From assembly GCF_004801255.1 (NCBI RefSeq), contig NZ_CP036295.1, positions 1,748,001 to 1,812,000 on the forward strand: a stretch of DNA of 64,000 bases, given 5' to 3'. The notes under the pieces are model-generated. The model saw nothing but the letters and a program-made list of their open reading frames with translations. It was not told the DNA's origin and did not search any database. A program made the position numbers and the translations under genes. This DNA comes from Desulfovibrio desulfuricans (GTDB lineage Bacteria; Desulfobacterota; Desulfovibrionia; Desulfovibrionales; Desulfovibrionaceae). Of this stretch, positions 8,568 through 16,917 are shown one piece after another (position 1 is the stretch's first letter; the number at the start of each line of letters is the position of its first letter).

Positions 8568-9226
8568 TACGCTGTCACAAAAGGAATATCCGGCATGTAG
8601 TGCGGCTCGTCCAGCTCAAGCACAGCCTGCGCCAGGGGCGTTTCGGCCCAGGCCCGGCGCTGGTTTGCGACAGGAAATATCTTGTCTTTTTTACCCAGCA
8701 CGGCCCTTGTCCAGCCCGTAAACTGGGGCCTTGCGCCCTCTGCCGCGCAAGCCCTGATGCTGCGCAGCTCATCCAGCAGTGAACCGACGCCGCGCAAAGG
8801 TCTACGCGCCTCAAATACGGCCTTGTGCGCACCGCACATGCGCCGGTTAAAGCGATCGAGGCTCTCGGCGCTGAATTGTTCAATGGTGGCGTCGTATACG
8901 GCAACCGGTATGCCAAACTCGTCGTCAACGGGCCGCAGCGTGCCGTTGATGGCCACAGCCGTGCTGACGGCGCAGCTCAAACCGGGCAAAACCAGCGATG
9001 CGGCGTAGACGCCCAGCGACCACGCCCGCACCCGCACCTCGCGGTAGCGCCGCCAGTCCACGCCGTCCAACGCCAGGCTGGTGTAGTCGTAGCAGACGGC
9101 AAAGTCGCAGTCTGCCACCTGCGGCGATTCCGCCGCCCAGGCAAAGGGACGGCTGTCCATGCCCCACCCGGCAAAAAAAAGCTCCAGCGTGGGGCTGTCC
9201 TTGCGCCGCAAAAAATCAATATTCAT
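8567..9226 (-). CDS. bioG: pimeloyl-ACP methyl ester esterase BioG
   Basis: A 219-residue alpha/beta hydrolase of the BioG (DUF452) family. It removes the methyl group added by BioC once the pimeloyl-ACP chain is complete, playing the role of BioH in other bacteria. Visible family signs are LFFAGWGMD near residue 20, the nucleophile segment AWSLGVYAAS (Ser at about 70), AINGTLRPVDDEFGIP, and a late histidine in EPHYMPDIP (about 209). Start 9226 (MNIDFL) overlaps the end of bioF by 11 bases; the ATG at 9250 would only lengthen the overlap. Position between bioF and bioC strongly supports the call. Confidence 0.9.
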   Translation of the reverse strand: MNIDFLRRKDSPTLELFFAGWGMDSRPFAWAAESPQVADCDFAVCYDYTSLALDGVDWRRYREVRVRAWSLGVYAASLVLPGLSCAVSTAVAINGTLRPVDDEFGIPVAVYDATIEQFSAESLDRFNRRMCGAHKAVFEARRPLRGVGSLLDELRSIRACAAEGARPQFTGWTRAVLGKKDKIFPVANQRRAWAETPLAQAVLELDEPHYMPDIPFVTA

Positions 9227-10388
9227 GCAGCAGCCTGCCAAGCAGTGCAATCAGGGCCTCGACATCATCCCTGCTGGTTGCCGCCGTGAGCGAAATACGC
9301 AGGCGTGAAGCGCCAGCGGGTACCGTGGGAGGGCGTATGCCCATAATGTAAAAGCCCTCGCGCTGCAAATGCCCGGCAATGTCCAGCGTGCGCTGATTTT
9401 CGCCGGTGACGACGGGTACAATCTGCGACGTGCTGCGCACGGATTGCCCAAGGCTGTCCACAAAAGCGTGCATCATGCCGGCGATCCCGGCAAGGTGCGC
9501 CCTGCGCGCCGCTGCATCGGCGGAGCAAAACCTGCCCAGAACAAACCGGCTCCAGGCGATGTTTACCGGGGGCAGCGCGGTGGTAAAAATAAAGGGGCGC
9601 ACCGTGTTGACCAGATACTCGCGCAGGGCCGACGTGCAGATGACGTACGCGCCCAGCGAGGCCCAGGCCTTGCCCATGGTGCCCACCAAAAAGTCAATGT
9701 CGGCCGCGCAGCCCTGCTCCTCGCAGCAGCCAAGCCCGTGCGCCCCGCGCACGCCGACGGCGTGAGCCTCGTCCACATAGAGCTGCACGGTCGGATAGGC
9801 CTTTTTGAGCGCAACCAGCCGGGGCAGGTCGCAGGCGTCGCCGTCCATGCTGAAGATGGACTCCGTCGCCACGATGATGTTTTCGTATTGTCCGGCGTAT
9901 TTTTCGACCAGCGCTTCCAGCTGCTGGTAATCGTTGTGCCGGAAGCGAATGCACCTGGCTTCACTCATGCGGATGCCGTCGATAAGGCTGGCGTGCACGA
10001 GCTTATCGGCCAGAATAAGCGTTTGCGCCGTGCACACGGCGGGCAAGATGCCCTGATTGGCGTGGTAGCCGCTGCCGAAAACCAGGGCCGCCTCCGCGCC
10101 GTAAGCGGCGGCCAGTTCGCTTTCAAAGGCCTCCTGCTGGTCGCAGGTTCCCGTGAGCAGCCGCGACGAACACGCGCCCATGCGCAGCGAGGCCACGTCC
10201 TGCTCCGCCCAGAATTGCTGCCGCAGGGCCGCGTCGTCGCCAAAAGAAAGATAGTCGTTGGAACTCAGGTTGATAAAGGGCGCACCGGCTTTTTGCCTGT
10301 TGCGCTGCTCCGCGTCTATGTTGCGCAGGGAGCGCAGGCTGCCGTTTTGCTTTTTTTCATCAAGCCACTTGAGGTATTGCATCATCAT
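9216..10388 (-). CDS. bioF: 8-amino-7-oxononanoate synthase
   Basis: A 390-residue PLP enzyme of the alpha-oxoamine synthase family. BioF condenses pimeloyl-ACP (or -CoA) with alanine to give 8-amino-7-oxononanoate, the first step of biotin ring assembly. Seen in the sequence are NLSSNDYLSF near residue 40, the substrate-site YHANQGILP, the YVDEAHAVGV cofactor segment (Asp about 206, His about 209), and the PLP lysine in GTMGKA at about 240. Three adjacent ATG codons (10388, 10385, 10382) make the exact start uncertain. It heads the operon bioF-bioG-bioC. The later genes bioA, bioD and bioB are not in this window. No BirA-type operator was found upstream. Confidence 0.95.
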   Translation of the reverse strand: MMMQYLKWLDEKKQNGSLRSLRNIDAEQRNRQKAGAPFINLSSNDYLSFGDDAALRQQFWAEQDVASLRMGACSSRLLTGTCDQQEAFESELAAAYGAEAALVFGSGYHANQGILPAVCTAQTLILADKLVHASLIDGIRMSEARCIRFRHNDYQQLEALVEKYAGQYENIIVATESIFSMDGDACDLPRLVALKKAYPTVQLYVDEAHAVGVRGAHGLGCCEEQGCAADIDFLVGTMGKAWASLGAYVICTSALREYLVNTVRPFIFTTALPPVNIAWSRFVLGRFCSADAAARRAHLAGIAGMMHAFVDSLGQSVRSTSQIVPVVTGENQRTLDIAGHLQREGFYIMGIRPPTVPAGASRLRISLTAATSRDDVEALIALLGRLLHEY

Positions 10389-10703
10389 TTTTACCTGTCA
10401 GGCACAGAGCGCCCCGCCACGCGCGGAGGGGCCGCCCCCCAAATGCCAATAATGCCAGTAAACCGCTGCACAACTCAAAATCCAGAGTTGCCATGCGGCG
10501 GCAACATACGGCGTGCAACGCGTAAAAGCGTATGGTCGCCCTCAACGCCCCGCAAGTCAATAATGCCGCACAAGGCCACATGCCTGCGCGACAATGGTTT
10601 TGTGTGAAAACAGGCAAAAATGCAAATGGTTGCCTGGGGGCCAAACCCGCAGACAACCACATGCTGACGGTAAACAGCCATTGCGCCAGGGCGCGGCTGC
10701 GGG
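10389..10703. other. intergenic region between polyferredoxin gene and bioF
   Basis: About 315 bases with no supported gene. A short inverted repeat is visible around 10470-10490 (six-base arms) without a T-run. The bioF promoter should lie here. I see no riboswitch. Confidence 0.5.
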
Positions 10704-12176
10704 CTAGATGCGCCGCTGCTCCGCTACGCCCTCCACATGTATGGCCGCAAAGGGCCGGGCCGGGCAAACGTATTCGCACGCGCCGCAGCCCGTGCAGCGC
10801 TCCGCATCCACAACCGGTTTTTTGGGGGCGTCGTCCGGGCCCACAAGATTAATGACCCTCGGCGGACAAATTTTGGCGCAGGCCGTGCAAGTCACCTTGT
10901 CTGTCGCCGTGATGCAACGGTCAAGGGCAACCACAGCCCGCCCGATCTGCATGGAGCTTTTTTCTGCCGGGGTAACAGGCCGTATGGCCCCGGCGGGGCA
11001 CACATCTGAGCAGGTTGTGCAGTTGACCCTGCAGTACCCGCGCTCAAAGGCAAGTGTGGGCTGCAGCATGCCGCTGCCGCTGTCCGTCGACTTAAGCACC
11101 TGATTGGGGCAGGCCGAGACACAGAGCTGACAACCGGTGCAGCGTGCACTCAGCAGCTGCACAGACTGCGCCCCCGGCGGCACTATGGCGACCTGCCGCT
11201 CTGGGCCAAGTTTGCGGCTAAGCGCGGGGATGGACGACGCGCTGCGCCCAAAGGCCACGCCGGGCACGGCCACCCCCACCAGGGCCGCCAGCAGGTTGCG
11301 CCGCAGGCTGTCGGGCTTGCCGCCTGTCCTGTCGCCTGTCCTGCCGCCTGTCCCTGTCGCGCCTGCAGCCAGCTTTGGCGCATAGCTGATGGCCTTGTGC
11401 CTGCAGGCGTCCAGGCAGTTAAAACAGGCCACGCAGCGGCTGCCGTCCACGGTTCCGCTTTCGGCGTCAATGCAGCCGGACTTGCAGGCTTTTTCGCAAA
11501 GGCCGCACTTTTTGCACGCGCTCGCGCTAATGCGTGGCTGAAACAGCGAAAAGCGGCTCAAAAACCCCAAAAAAGTTCCCACCGGGCATACGGCATTGCA
11601 CCACAAGCGCCCGTTGCGCCATGACAATACGCCAATGACGGCGAGCGTACCCACTGCGGACGCAAGGGCCGCCAGACCCTTTTGCCAGACCATGGCCGGG
11701 GCCACGTCGTAGTTGCCCGCCCGTTCGGAGGCCCAGGCAAGAGCGTTGTTGCCCGTCCCCCACGCGGGGGCCAGCAGATCCGCCGCCATACGGCCAAAGG
11801 CGCTGTACGGCTCAAGCAGCGAAAACACCAGAGGAACGCCAGCCAGCAGCGAAAACACAAACACGCCCAGCACCAGCAGCCGCAAAACCGTATGCGGCGA
11901 GGAGTGATAAAAACGATACCTGCCCGCCTTTGCGCCAATAATATCCTGCAGCACGCCAAGCGGACACAACACAGAACAGTAAACCCTGCCCAGCACCAGT
12001 GTGAGCAGCAACACGCCGACCACAGCCCCGACGCTGCCTGCCAGTATGGCGGGCACAAACTGCACCCGCGCCATAACGGCAAACGAGGGAACAACCAGCC
12101 CGCTGACATCGACAAACAGCAGGCACAGCGCGGCAAAACACAGTGCGGCCAGGACCATACGAACAAATCGCAACAT
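10704..12176 (-). CDS. membrane polyferredoxin, NapH-NapG-like fusion
   Basis: A 490-residue membrane iron-sulfur protein. The N-terminal 210 residues resemble NapH/CcoG quinol-linked proteins: about four or five membrane segments with two CxxxCP motifs (C67/C71 and C193/C197). Next come two ferredoxin-type clusters (about 221-235 and 248-258). A Gly/Thr/Asp-rich linker (270-288) leads to RRNLLAALVGVAVPGVAFG, which looks like an internal Tat-type or membrane segment, then a NapG-like domain with four more cysteine groups (346-356, 382-393, 421-437, 461-471). Such proteins carry electrons between quinol and periplasmic Fe-S enzymes. Its start lies three bases after the stop of the Tat-exported aldo/keto reductase, so that enzyme is the likely partner. 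Confidence 0.82.
   Translation of the reverse strand: MLRFVRMVLAALCFAALCLLFVDVSGLVVPSFAVMARVQFVPAILAGSVGAVVGVLLLTLVLGRVYCSVLCPLGVLQDIIGAKAGRYRFYHSSPHTVLRLLVLGVFVFSLLAGVPLVFSLLEPYSAFGRMAADLLAPAWGTGNNALAWASERAGNYDVAPAMVWQKGLAALASAVGTLAVIGVLSWRNGRLWCNAVCPVGTFLGFLSRFSLFQPRISASACKKCGLCEKACKSGCIDAESGTVDGSRCVACFNCLDACRHKAISYAPKLAAGATGTGGRTGDRTGGKPDSLRRNLLAALVGVAVPGVAFGRSASSIPALSRKLGPERQVAIVPPGAQSVQLLSARCTGCQLCVSACPNQVLKSTDSGSGMLQPTLAFERGYCRVNCTTCSDVCPAGAIRPVTPAEKSSMQIGRAVVALDRCITATDKVTCTACAKICPPRVINLVGPDDAPKKPVVDAERCTGCGACEYVCPARPFAAIHVEGVAEQRRI
11321..11357 (-). repeat. 12-bp tandem repeat encoding the Gly/Thr linker
   Basis: Three consecutive near-identical units of 12-13 bases (11321-11332, 11333-11344, 11345-11357) fall inside the polyferredoxin gene and encode its Gly-Thr-Asp-Arg linker. 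Slippage here could change linker length in steps of four residues, although the third unit is one base longer. Confidence 0.6.
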
Positions 12177-12179
12177 GGG

Positions 12180-13589
12180 CTATCCCTGCCTTGCTCTCAG
12201 GTTCTCAACAAACTTGCCCAGCCGCGCCATTTCGTCGGGGATGACGATCATCTGCGGGCAGTGCACAAGACATTTGCCGCACCCGGTACATCGCGCCGCC
12301 TGGCGCAGCTCGGGTATGGCCCGCTCGTATTCCACAAGGTAGGCGCGGCGGGCTTTTTCATAATCGGCGTCGCGCGTACCCCTGGGTATCTGCTCGTCAT
12401 CAAGACACCGGTTGTAATGGGCAAATACCGCGGGGATATCCACGCCATAGGGGCAGGGCATGCAGTAACCGCAGGTGGTGCAACGGATGTTTGACTGGGT
12501 CAAAAAAACGCTCAGCGCCTCCTTGAGCACCAGCATCTCGCGGTCGGACAAAGGCTCGTACGGGGCTAGCGCCCGCAGGTTGTCCTGCAGATGCTCCATA
12601 TAGGTCATGCCGCTGAGCATGGTGATGACGTTGGGCAGCCCCGCCACATAGCGAAAAGCCCACGAAGCGCCGGAGGCCTCGGGCCGTTCGGCCTGCAGGA
12701 TGGTCAGCGCTTTTTTGTTGAGACGGGCCAGCCGACCGCCGAGCAGCGGCTCCATGACAATGAGAGGCAGGCCGCTCTGCTGCATTTTTTCAAACATCCA
12801 CTGCGTGGGCGCGGGATCCTTGGGTATGAACTTAGCCTGATTGGGCGCAACTTTATATTCGTGCAGCATGTCGTGGTAATTGAGCTGCACCATGGCAAAG
12901 TCCCATTCCACATTGCGCGACAGCAGGTACTCAAGCGTGGGCGCATTACCGTGAAACGACCAGCCAAGATTGCGTATCCGGCCCTTTTTCTTTTCTTCAA
13001 ACAGATACTCGAGCACGCCGTTTTTTTCGTACACGGTCTGGTACGCTTCTACAGACTGTATGGCGTGCAGCAGATAATAGTCAAAGTATTCAACATTGCA
13101 CTTTTCAAGCTGTTTTTCAAATATCTCTTTTGCCTGTGCAAGAGTCGGCATTAGAAAGGTAGGCATTTTATCCGCCAGAAAGTAACTCTTGCGCGGATAC
13201 CGCTGCAAAGCTTTGCCGATAACGATTTCCGAAACGCCGCGATGGTAGGGCCAGGCCGTGTCAAAATAGTTCACCCCATGGGCGATGGCATAATCTACCA
13301 GCGCAAAAGCCCCCTCCTCGTTTACTTCGGAACCGGTCGGGCTGTCCGCCCCCGGCTGCATGGGAAACCGCATGCAGCCAAACCCCAGCAGTGAAACCCT
13401 GTCGCCGTTTCTGGGGTTGACCCTGCAAGCCATCTTTTCGGCGGCAGGGACCGGCAGGGGCTTTTCAAAGCTGGGCAAAAGCCGCAGTCTGTCCAGACCG
13501 TACAACACCGCGCCACCCGCGACGCCCGCCCCCGCAACCTGCAGAAGGCGGCGACGCGAAACCCTGGATGATGTATTATTTTTGTCCAT
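12180..13589 (-). CDS. Tat-exported aldo/keto reductase with C-terminal 2[4Fe-4S] domain
   Basis: A 469-residue enzyme. The N-terminus carries a twin-arginine signal (SRRRLLQVAGAGVAGG, arginines at 12-14), so it is exported folded, with cofactors in place. The barrel keeps the aldo/keto reductase tetrad: D110 and Y115 (YFDTAWPYH), K141 (LADKMP) and H175 (YYLLHA). The last 100 residues hold two ferredoxin sites: C370, C373, C376, C379 and C434, C437, C440, C444. NADPH is not available in the periplasm, so electrons may come through the iron-sulfur clusters from the membrane polyferredoxin encoded three bases downstream (inference). Start 13589 is chosen because the Tat signal begins there; the frame upstream to 13760 is unlike protein. 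Confidence 0.88.
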   Translation of the reverse strand: MDKNNTSSRVSRRRLLQVAGAGVAGGAVLYGLDRLRLLPSFEKPLPVPAAEKMACRVNPRNGDRVSLLGFGCMRFPMQPGADSPTGSEVNEEGAFALVDYAIAHGVNYFDTAWPYHRGVSEIVIGKALQRYPRKSYFLADKMPTFLMPTLAQAKEIFEKQLEKCNVEYFDYYLLHAIQSVEAYQTVYEKNGVLEYLFEEKKKGRIRNLGWSFHGNAPTLEYLLSRNVEWDFAMVQLNYHDMLHEYKVAPNQAKFIPKDPAPTQWMFEKMQQSGLPLIVMEPLLGGRLARLNKKALTILQAERPEASGASWAFRYVAGLPNVITMLSGMTYMEHLQDNLRALAPYEPLSDREMLVLKEALSVFLTQSNIRCTTCGYCMPCPYGVDIPAVFAHYNRCLDDEQIPRGTRDADYEKARRAYLVEYERAIPELRQAARCTGCGKCLVHCPQMIVIPDEMARLGKFVENLRARQG

Positions 13590-13830
13590 GAAAACTCCAC
13601 ACTGGATTGCGTTAGTAATACCGGGTTCGAACCGGGCGCAATGCGCTGAAAACCTGCCGGAGCTGGCAGCCAGGCCGGAACTGCACAGCCGCCTGCCCTG
13701 ATAATTGGCTGCACCTCTGGCGTCGGCTGCAAGACATTGCAACCGCAGACAGATGCGCAACCAGTCAGCGCGCCGACGTTGAGCCTGCTATTGGGGGGGG
13801 ATGGTTAGGTTTGTCGTCCTGTTCAGACGG

Positions 13831-14595
13831 TTATGCGTTGGCGCTGCTCTCGCAGGCGTTGATTATGCGGCATGCGGCGCAGGCCGCGCCAAAACCGTTG
13901 TCGATATTGGTTACAGTGACGCCGCTGGCGCACGAGGTAAGCATGCCCAGCAAGGCTGATAGCCCCGCAAACGACGCGCCGTAACCCACCGAGGTGGGCA
14001 CCGCCACCACCGGCTGCGCAACCAGACCGCCCACTACGCTTGCCAGCGCGCCTTCCATACCTGCAACCACAATAATGGCGCGGGCTGCGCGCACTTCTGG
14101 CAGGTTGCACATGAGGCGGTGAATACCCGCCACACCGACATCGGCAATAATTTTGGCCCGCACGCCCATCATGCGGCAGGTCACCAGGGCCTCCTCCGCC
14201 ACAGGCAGGTCGGAGGTGCCAGCGGTAACAATGGCCACCTCGCCCTGCTTCCAGACAATGGGCCTGGTAACCAGGGTCATGGCGCGGCCCAGGGCGTTGT
14301 ACTCCGCATGGGGGCATACAGACTGCACGTGGGCCGCCATCTGCGCCGAAACCCTGGTGGCAAGCACATTGCCGCGCTCCCCCACCCGGACAAAAATTTC
14401 GCCCACCTGCTCGGGTGTTTTGCCCTCGCCGTAAACAACCTCAGGAAACCCGTTGCGCGCGGGGCGCTGCAGGTCAAATTTTGTATGACCAAGGTCAAGC
14501 ACAGCGCTGTCGCGCAGCATGTTCATGCCGTCGGCAACCGAAACGCTGCCGCTTTTGATATCAGTGAGCAATTTTTCCAACGAACCACAAGACAT
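13831..14595 (-). CDS. larB: nickel pincer cofactor biosynthesis protein LarB
   Basis: A 254-residue protein. LarB carboxylates and hydrolyses nicotinic acid adenine dinucleotide to the dicarboxylated mononucleotide, the first step of the nickel-pincer nucleotide (NPN) cofactor of lactate racemase. The C-terminal half is the PurE-like domain: VTAGTSDLPVAEEA, VVAGMEGALASVVGGL and VAVPTSVGYGASF are strongly conserved LarB segments. The gene follows larC in the same direction with a 23-base gap. No larE is visible nearby. The final residues (CAACRIINACESS) contain three cysteines. Confidence 0.92.
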   Translation of the reverse strand: MSCGSLEKLLTDIKSGSVSVADGMNMLRDSAVLDLGHTKFDLQRPARNGFPEVVYGEGKTPEQVGEIFVRVGERGNVLATRVSAQMAAHVQSVCPHAEYNALGRAMTLVTRPIVWKQGEVAIVTAGTSDLPVAEEALVTCRMMGVRAKIIADVGVAGIHRLMCNLPEVRAARAIIVVAGMEGALASVVGGLVAQPVVAVPTSVGYGASFAGLSALLGMLTSCASGVTVTNIDNGFGAACAACRIINACESSANA

Positions 14596-14618
14596 TGTTC
14601 AACTCCAACTCTGCGGGC

Positions 14619-16016
14619 TCAGTTGCCCGCAACCTTGCTTATGGCGGCATACACCTCTGCCAGAGGGATGCCGTGACGACGCGCCAGAGCCTTGCAGTCT
14701 TCAAACTCCGGCTTTGCGCGCAACACCTCGCCGTGCAGATGCGCCTGCTTGACCCGCACGTTGCCCAGGGGCGTTGCGACGGTGGCAAAACTCTGCTCGA
14801 GCATGGCCTTGTCGAGCTCAACGGCCTTGACCCCGAGGGTGGTGGTGTGCCGGAACAACAGCTCGGTAAATCTGGCGCGTTCCGCCGCGCCGCAGACAAC
14901 CGAAATGATGACGCCGGGACGGCTTTTTTTCATGATCACAGGGGTAAAATACACATCCCCGGCACCCTGCTCTATGAGCAGATCCATGGTGTCGGCAAGC
15001 AGCTCGCCGCTCATGTCGTCGATATTGCACTGCAGCAGGCAGGCCCTGCTGGAGACATCGCCGCCAGCGGACGCGCCAAGGCCGGTAGCGCCTGCGTCGC
15101 TGCCCGCACCATGGCTGGCAGGTGCCGACACATGAACCTCGGCCAGCTCCACGCGCAGCATGTTGGGCCGGTGCGCATCGGGGCGCTGCGACTGGCGGTG
15201 CCCGATACCGTAGCCGGTTTTGAGCGTGGTCATAAGCGGCGCGGCGGTAATGGCCGTCGCCAGCGTGGCCACAATGGCCGCGCCCGTGGGGGTTGTGGCC
15301 TCGTGCTCTACCCCGCCCCGGGTCGTGGGCAGTCCGTGCAGTATCTCCGCCGTGGCCGGGGCAGGGACAGGCATCATCCCGTGAGCGCAACGCACAAAGC
15401 CGCTGCCAAGCTCAAGCGGCGACGACCAGACGGCCTCAACCCCGAGCGCGTGAAAGCAGATGGCCGCGCCCACGATGTCTACAATGGAATCTGTTGCGCC
15501 TACCTCGTGAAAATGCACGTCAGCAAGCGCCTTGCCGTGCACCTTTGCCTCTGCCTCGGCTATGCGGGTAAAAATGCTCAGGCTCGTCTGCTTGACGGCG
15601 GCATACAGCGAGCTTTGCATGATGATCGCCTCGATGTCTGCCAGGTTTCTGTGCGGCAAATGCCCGCCGTGACCGTGGCAGTGCGCGTGCTTGCGGGCAT
15701 GGTCTGCGTCATCATGCCCATGGTCGTGGTCTGCGTGATCATGCCCATGACCGTGCTCGTGGTCATGCCCGTGGTCATGGCCGTGATCATGGTCATGCTC
15801 GTGGTCATCTTCCCCGTTTTTCAGCAGCACATGCACCTGCATGCCCTGGATGCCGCTCCGTTTCTGGGGCAGGCATTCAAGGGCAAACTCATCCTCAAGG
15901 CCGAGCTTGGCCAGCTCATCCCTGAGGTAGTCGGGGCTGACTCCAAGATCAATCATGGCCGCCAGATTCATGTCGCCGCTGATTCCGGCAAAGCAGTCGT
16001 AGTAGAGAATTTTCAT
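14619..16016 (-). CDS. larC: nickel insertase LarC (nickel pincer cofactor biosynthesis)
   Basis: A 465-residue protein. LarC inserts nickel into the sulfur-modified precursor to make the NPN cofactor. The start MKILYYDCFAGISGDM is the LarC signature and fixes the start at 16016; the frame upstream to 16142 does not match the family. Residues about 70-123 are a histidine- and aspartate-rich insert with some 22 histidines, probably a nickel store or sensor. The C-terminal domain includes CNIDDMSGE and KKSRPGVIISV, both family hallmarks. It precedes larB. A possible client, a LarA-like protein, is encoded at 53371. Confidence 0.93.
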   Translation of the reverse strand: MKILYYDCFAGISGDMNLAAMIDLGVSPDYLRDELAKLGLEDEFALECLPQKRSGIQGMQVHVLLKNGEDDHEHDHDHGHDHGHDHEHGHGHDHADHDHGHDDADHARKHAHCHGHGGHLPHRNLADIEAIIMQSSLYAAVKQTSLSIFTRIAEAEAKVHGKALADVHFHEVGATDSIVDIVGAAICFHALGVEAVWSSPLELGSGFVRCAHGMMPVPAPATAEILHGLPTTRGGVEHEATTPTGAAIVATLATAITAAPLMTTLKTGYGIGHRQSQRPDAHRPNMLRVELAEVHVSAPASHGAGSDAGATGLGASAGGDVSSRACLLQCNIDDMSGELLADTMDLLIEQGAGDVYFTPVIMKKSRPGVIISVVCGAAERARFTELLFRHTTTLGVKAVELDKAMLEQSFATVATPLGNVRVKQAHLHGEVLRAKPEFEDCKALARRHGIPLAEVYAAISKVAGN

Positions 16017-16310
16017 AAAACCCCGGTCATGGGAGCACATCTGCTGCACACGTTTGCCAGGGGCAAGCGCTGATGCTCCACGTTGTTTCTGTGAGGCAAT
16101 ATAGAAGTTTTGTCCGGCACAAGAAATAGACAATACGACCAAATTTTTGCCTAATCCTGCACACTGGCAAAAAAAGGCCCCTCAGCAGCCCGCTTGCCAG
16201 CGCTGCACCAGCGCCGGGCACACGCCGAACATGTGCTGAAGATGCGGGGCCTGTGCCGCAAACCGGCCCGCCGACAGCCCGGCAGGCCGGATCTGCGGGT
16301 GTAACTCTCG

Positions 16311-16847
16311 TCAGACGTTTTTGCCCATGTCAAAAGCCTGCCCCATGCTGGGCAGCGCCTTGATGTCGCCCTTGCCCCACGCGCCCACGCCGTACACGAC
16401 GCCTTTTTCTTCCGCCCCTTCGAGGCAGTAGGCAAAGCCCCTGAAGCATTCAATGGTGCGCTGCATATGCGACAGGTCGGTATCGGCGGCGGTAATAATG
16501 TAATACATGCTCTTGTTTTTGATTTCGGTATATCGTGCCACAGTTCTGTCGATCAGCGCCTTTATCTGGGCGCTGACAGAATAAAAATACACGGGCGAAG
16601 CCAGCACGAGCACATCTGCCGCAATCATCTTTTGCAGTATGTCGGCCATGCCGTCGTTTTGCACACAGGCTCCCGCATGGCTCTGGCAGTGCATGCAGCC
16701 AAGACATGGGGCAATCTTTTGCCCATGAACCCATATTTTTTCCACCGCATGCCCGGCCTCGCTGGCGCCGGCCATAAACTGGTCGCAGAGCAGGTCGGAG
16801 TTGCCGCCCTTGCGCGGGCTGCCACTAAAAATGAGTATGTTTTTCAC
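16311..16847 (-). CDS. NADPH-dependent FMN reductase / flavodoxin-fold oxidoreductase
   Basis: A 178-residue flavodoxin-fold protein. The phosphate-binding loop SGSPRKGGNSD (about 8-18) marks the NADPH-dependent FMN reductase (iron-sulfur flavoprotein-like) family; APCLGCMHCQ (about 47-56) gives a cysteine group seen in the iron-sulfur flavoprotein branch, though only three or four cysteines are present. LASPVYFYSVSAQIK is the second FMN-contact segment. I choose a GTG start at 16847 because AAGGAG lies about 8 bases upstream and the family begins at this point; the ATG at 16979 gives an unlikely extension. It lies in the block of redox genes with the aldo/keto reductases and may reduce quinones or supply reduced flavin. 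Confidence 0.85.
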   Translation of the reverse strand: MKNILIFSGSPRKGGNSDLLCDQFMAGASEAGHAVEKIWVHGQKIAPCLGCMHCQSHAGACVQNDGMADILQKMIAADVLVLASPVYFYSVSAQIKALIDRTVARYTEIKNKSMYYIITAADTDLSHMQRTIECFRGFAYCLEGAEEKGVVYGVGAWGKGDIKALPSMGQAFDMGKNV

Positions 16848-16917
16848 TACAATGCTCCTTGTACGCAGGGCGTAAGACTGTAATTGGGTTGCAGACGCAA
16901 AGGGTCGCCCCCCCAGC

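Noticed and set aside
13624-13633. Palindrome GGTTCGAACC before the Tat-exported reductase, resembling a tRNA T-loop
   Set aside because: No acceptor, D or anticodon arms can be formed around it; a 10-base palindrome alone is weak evidence for an operator.
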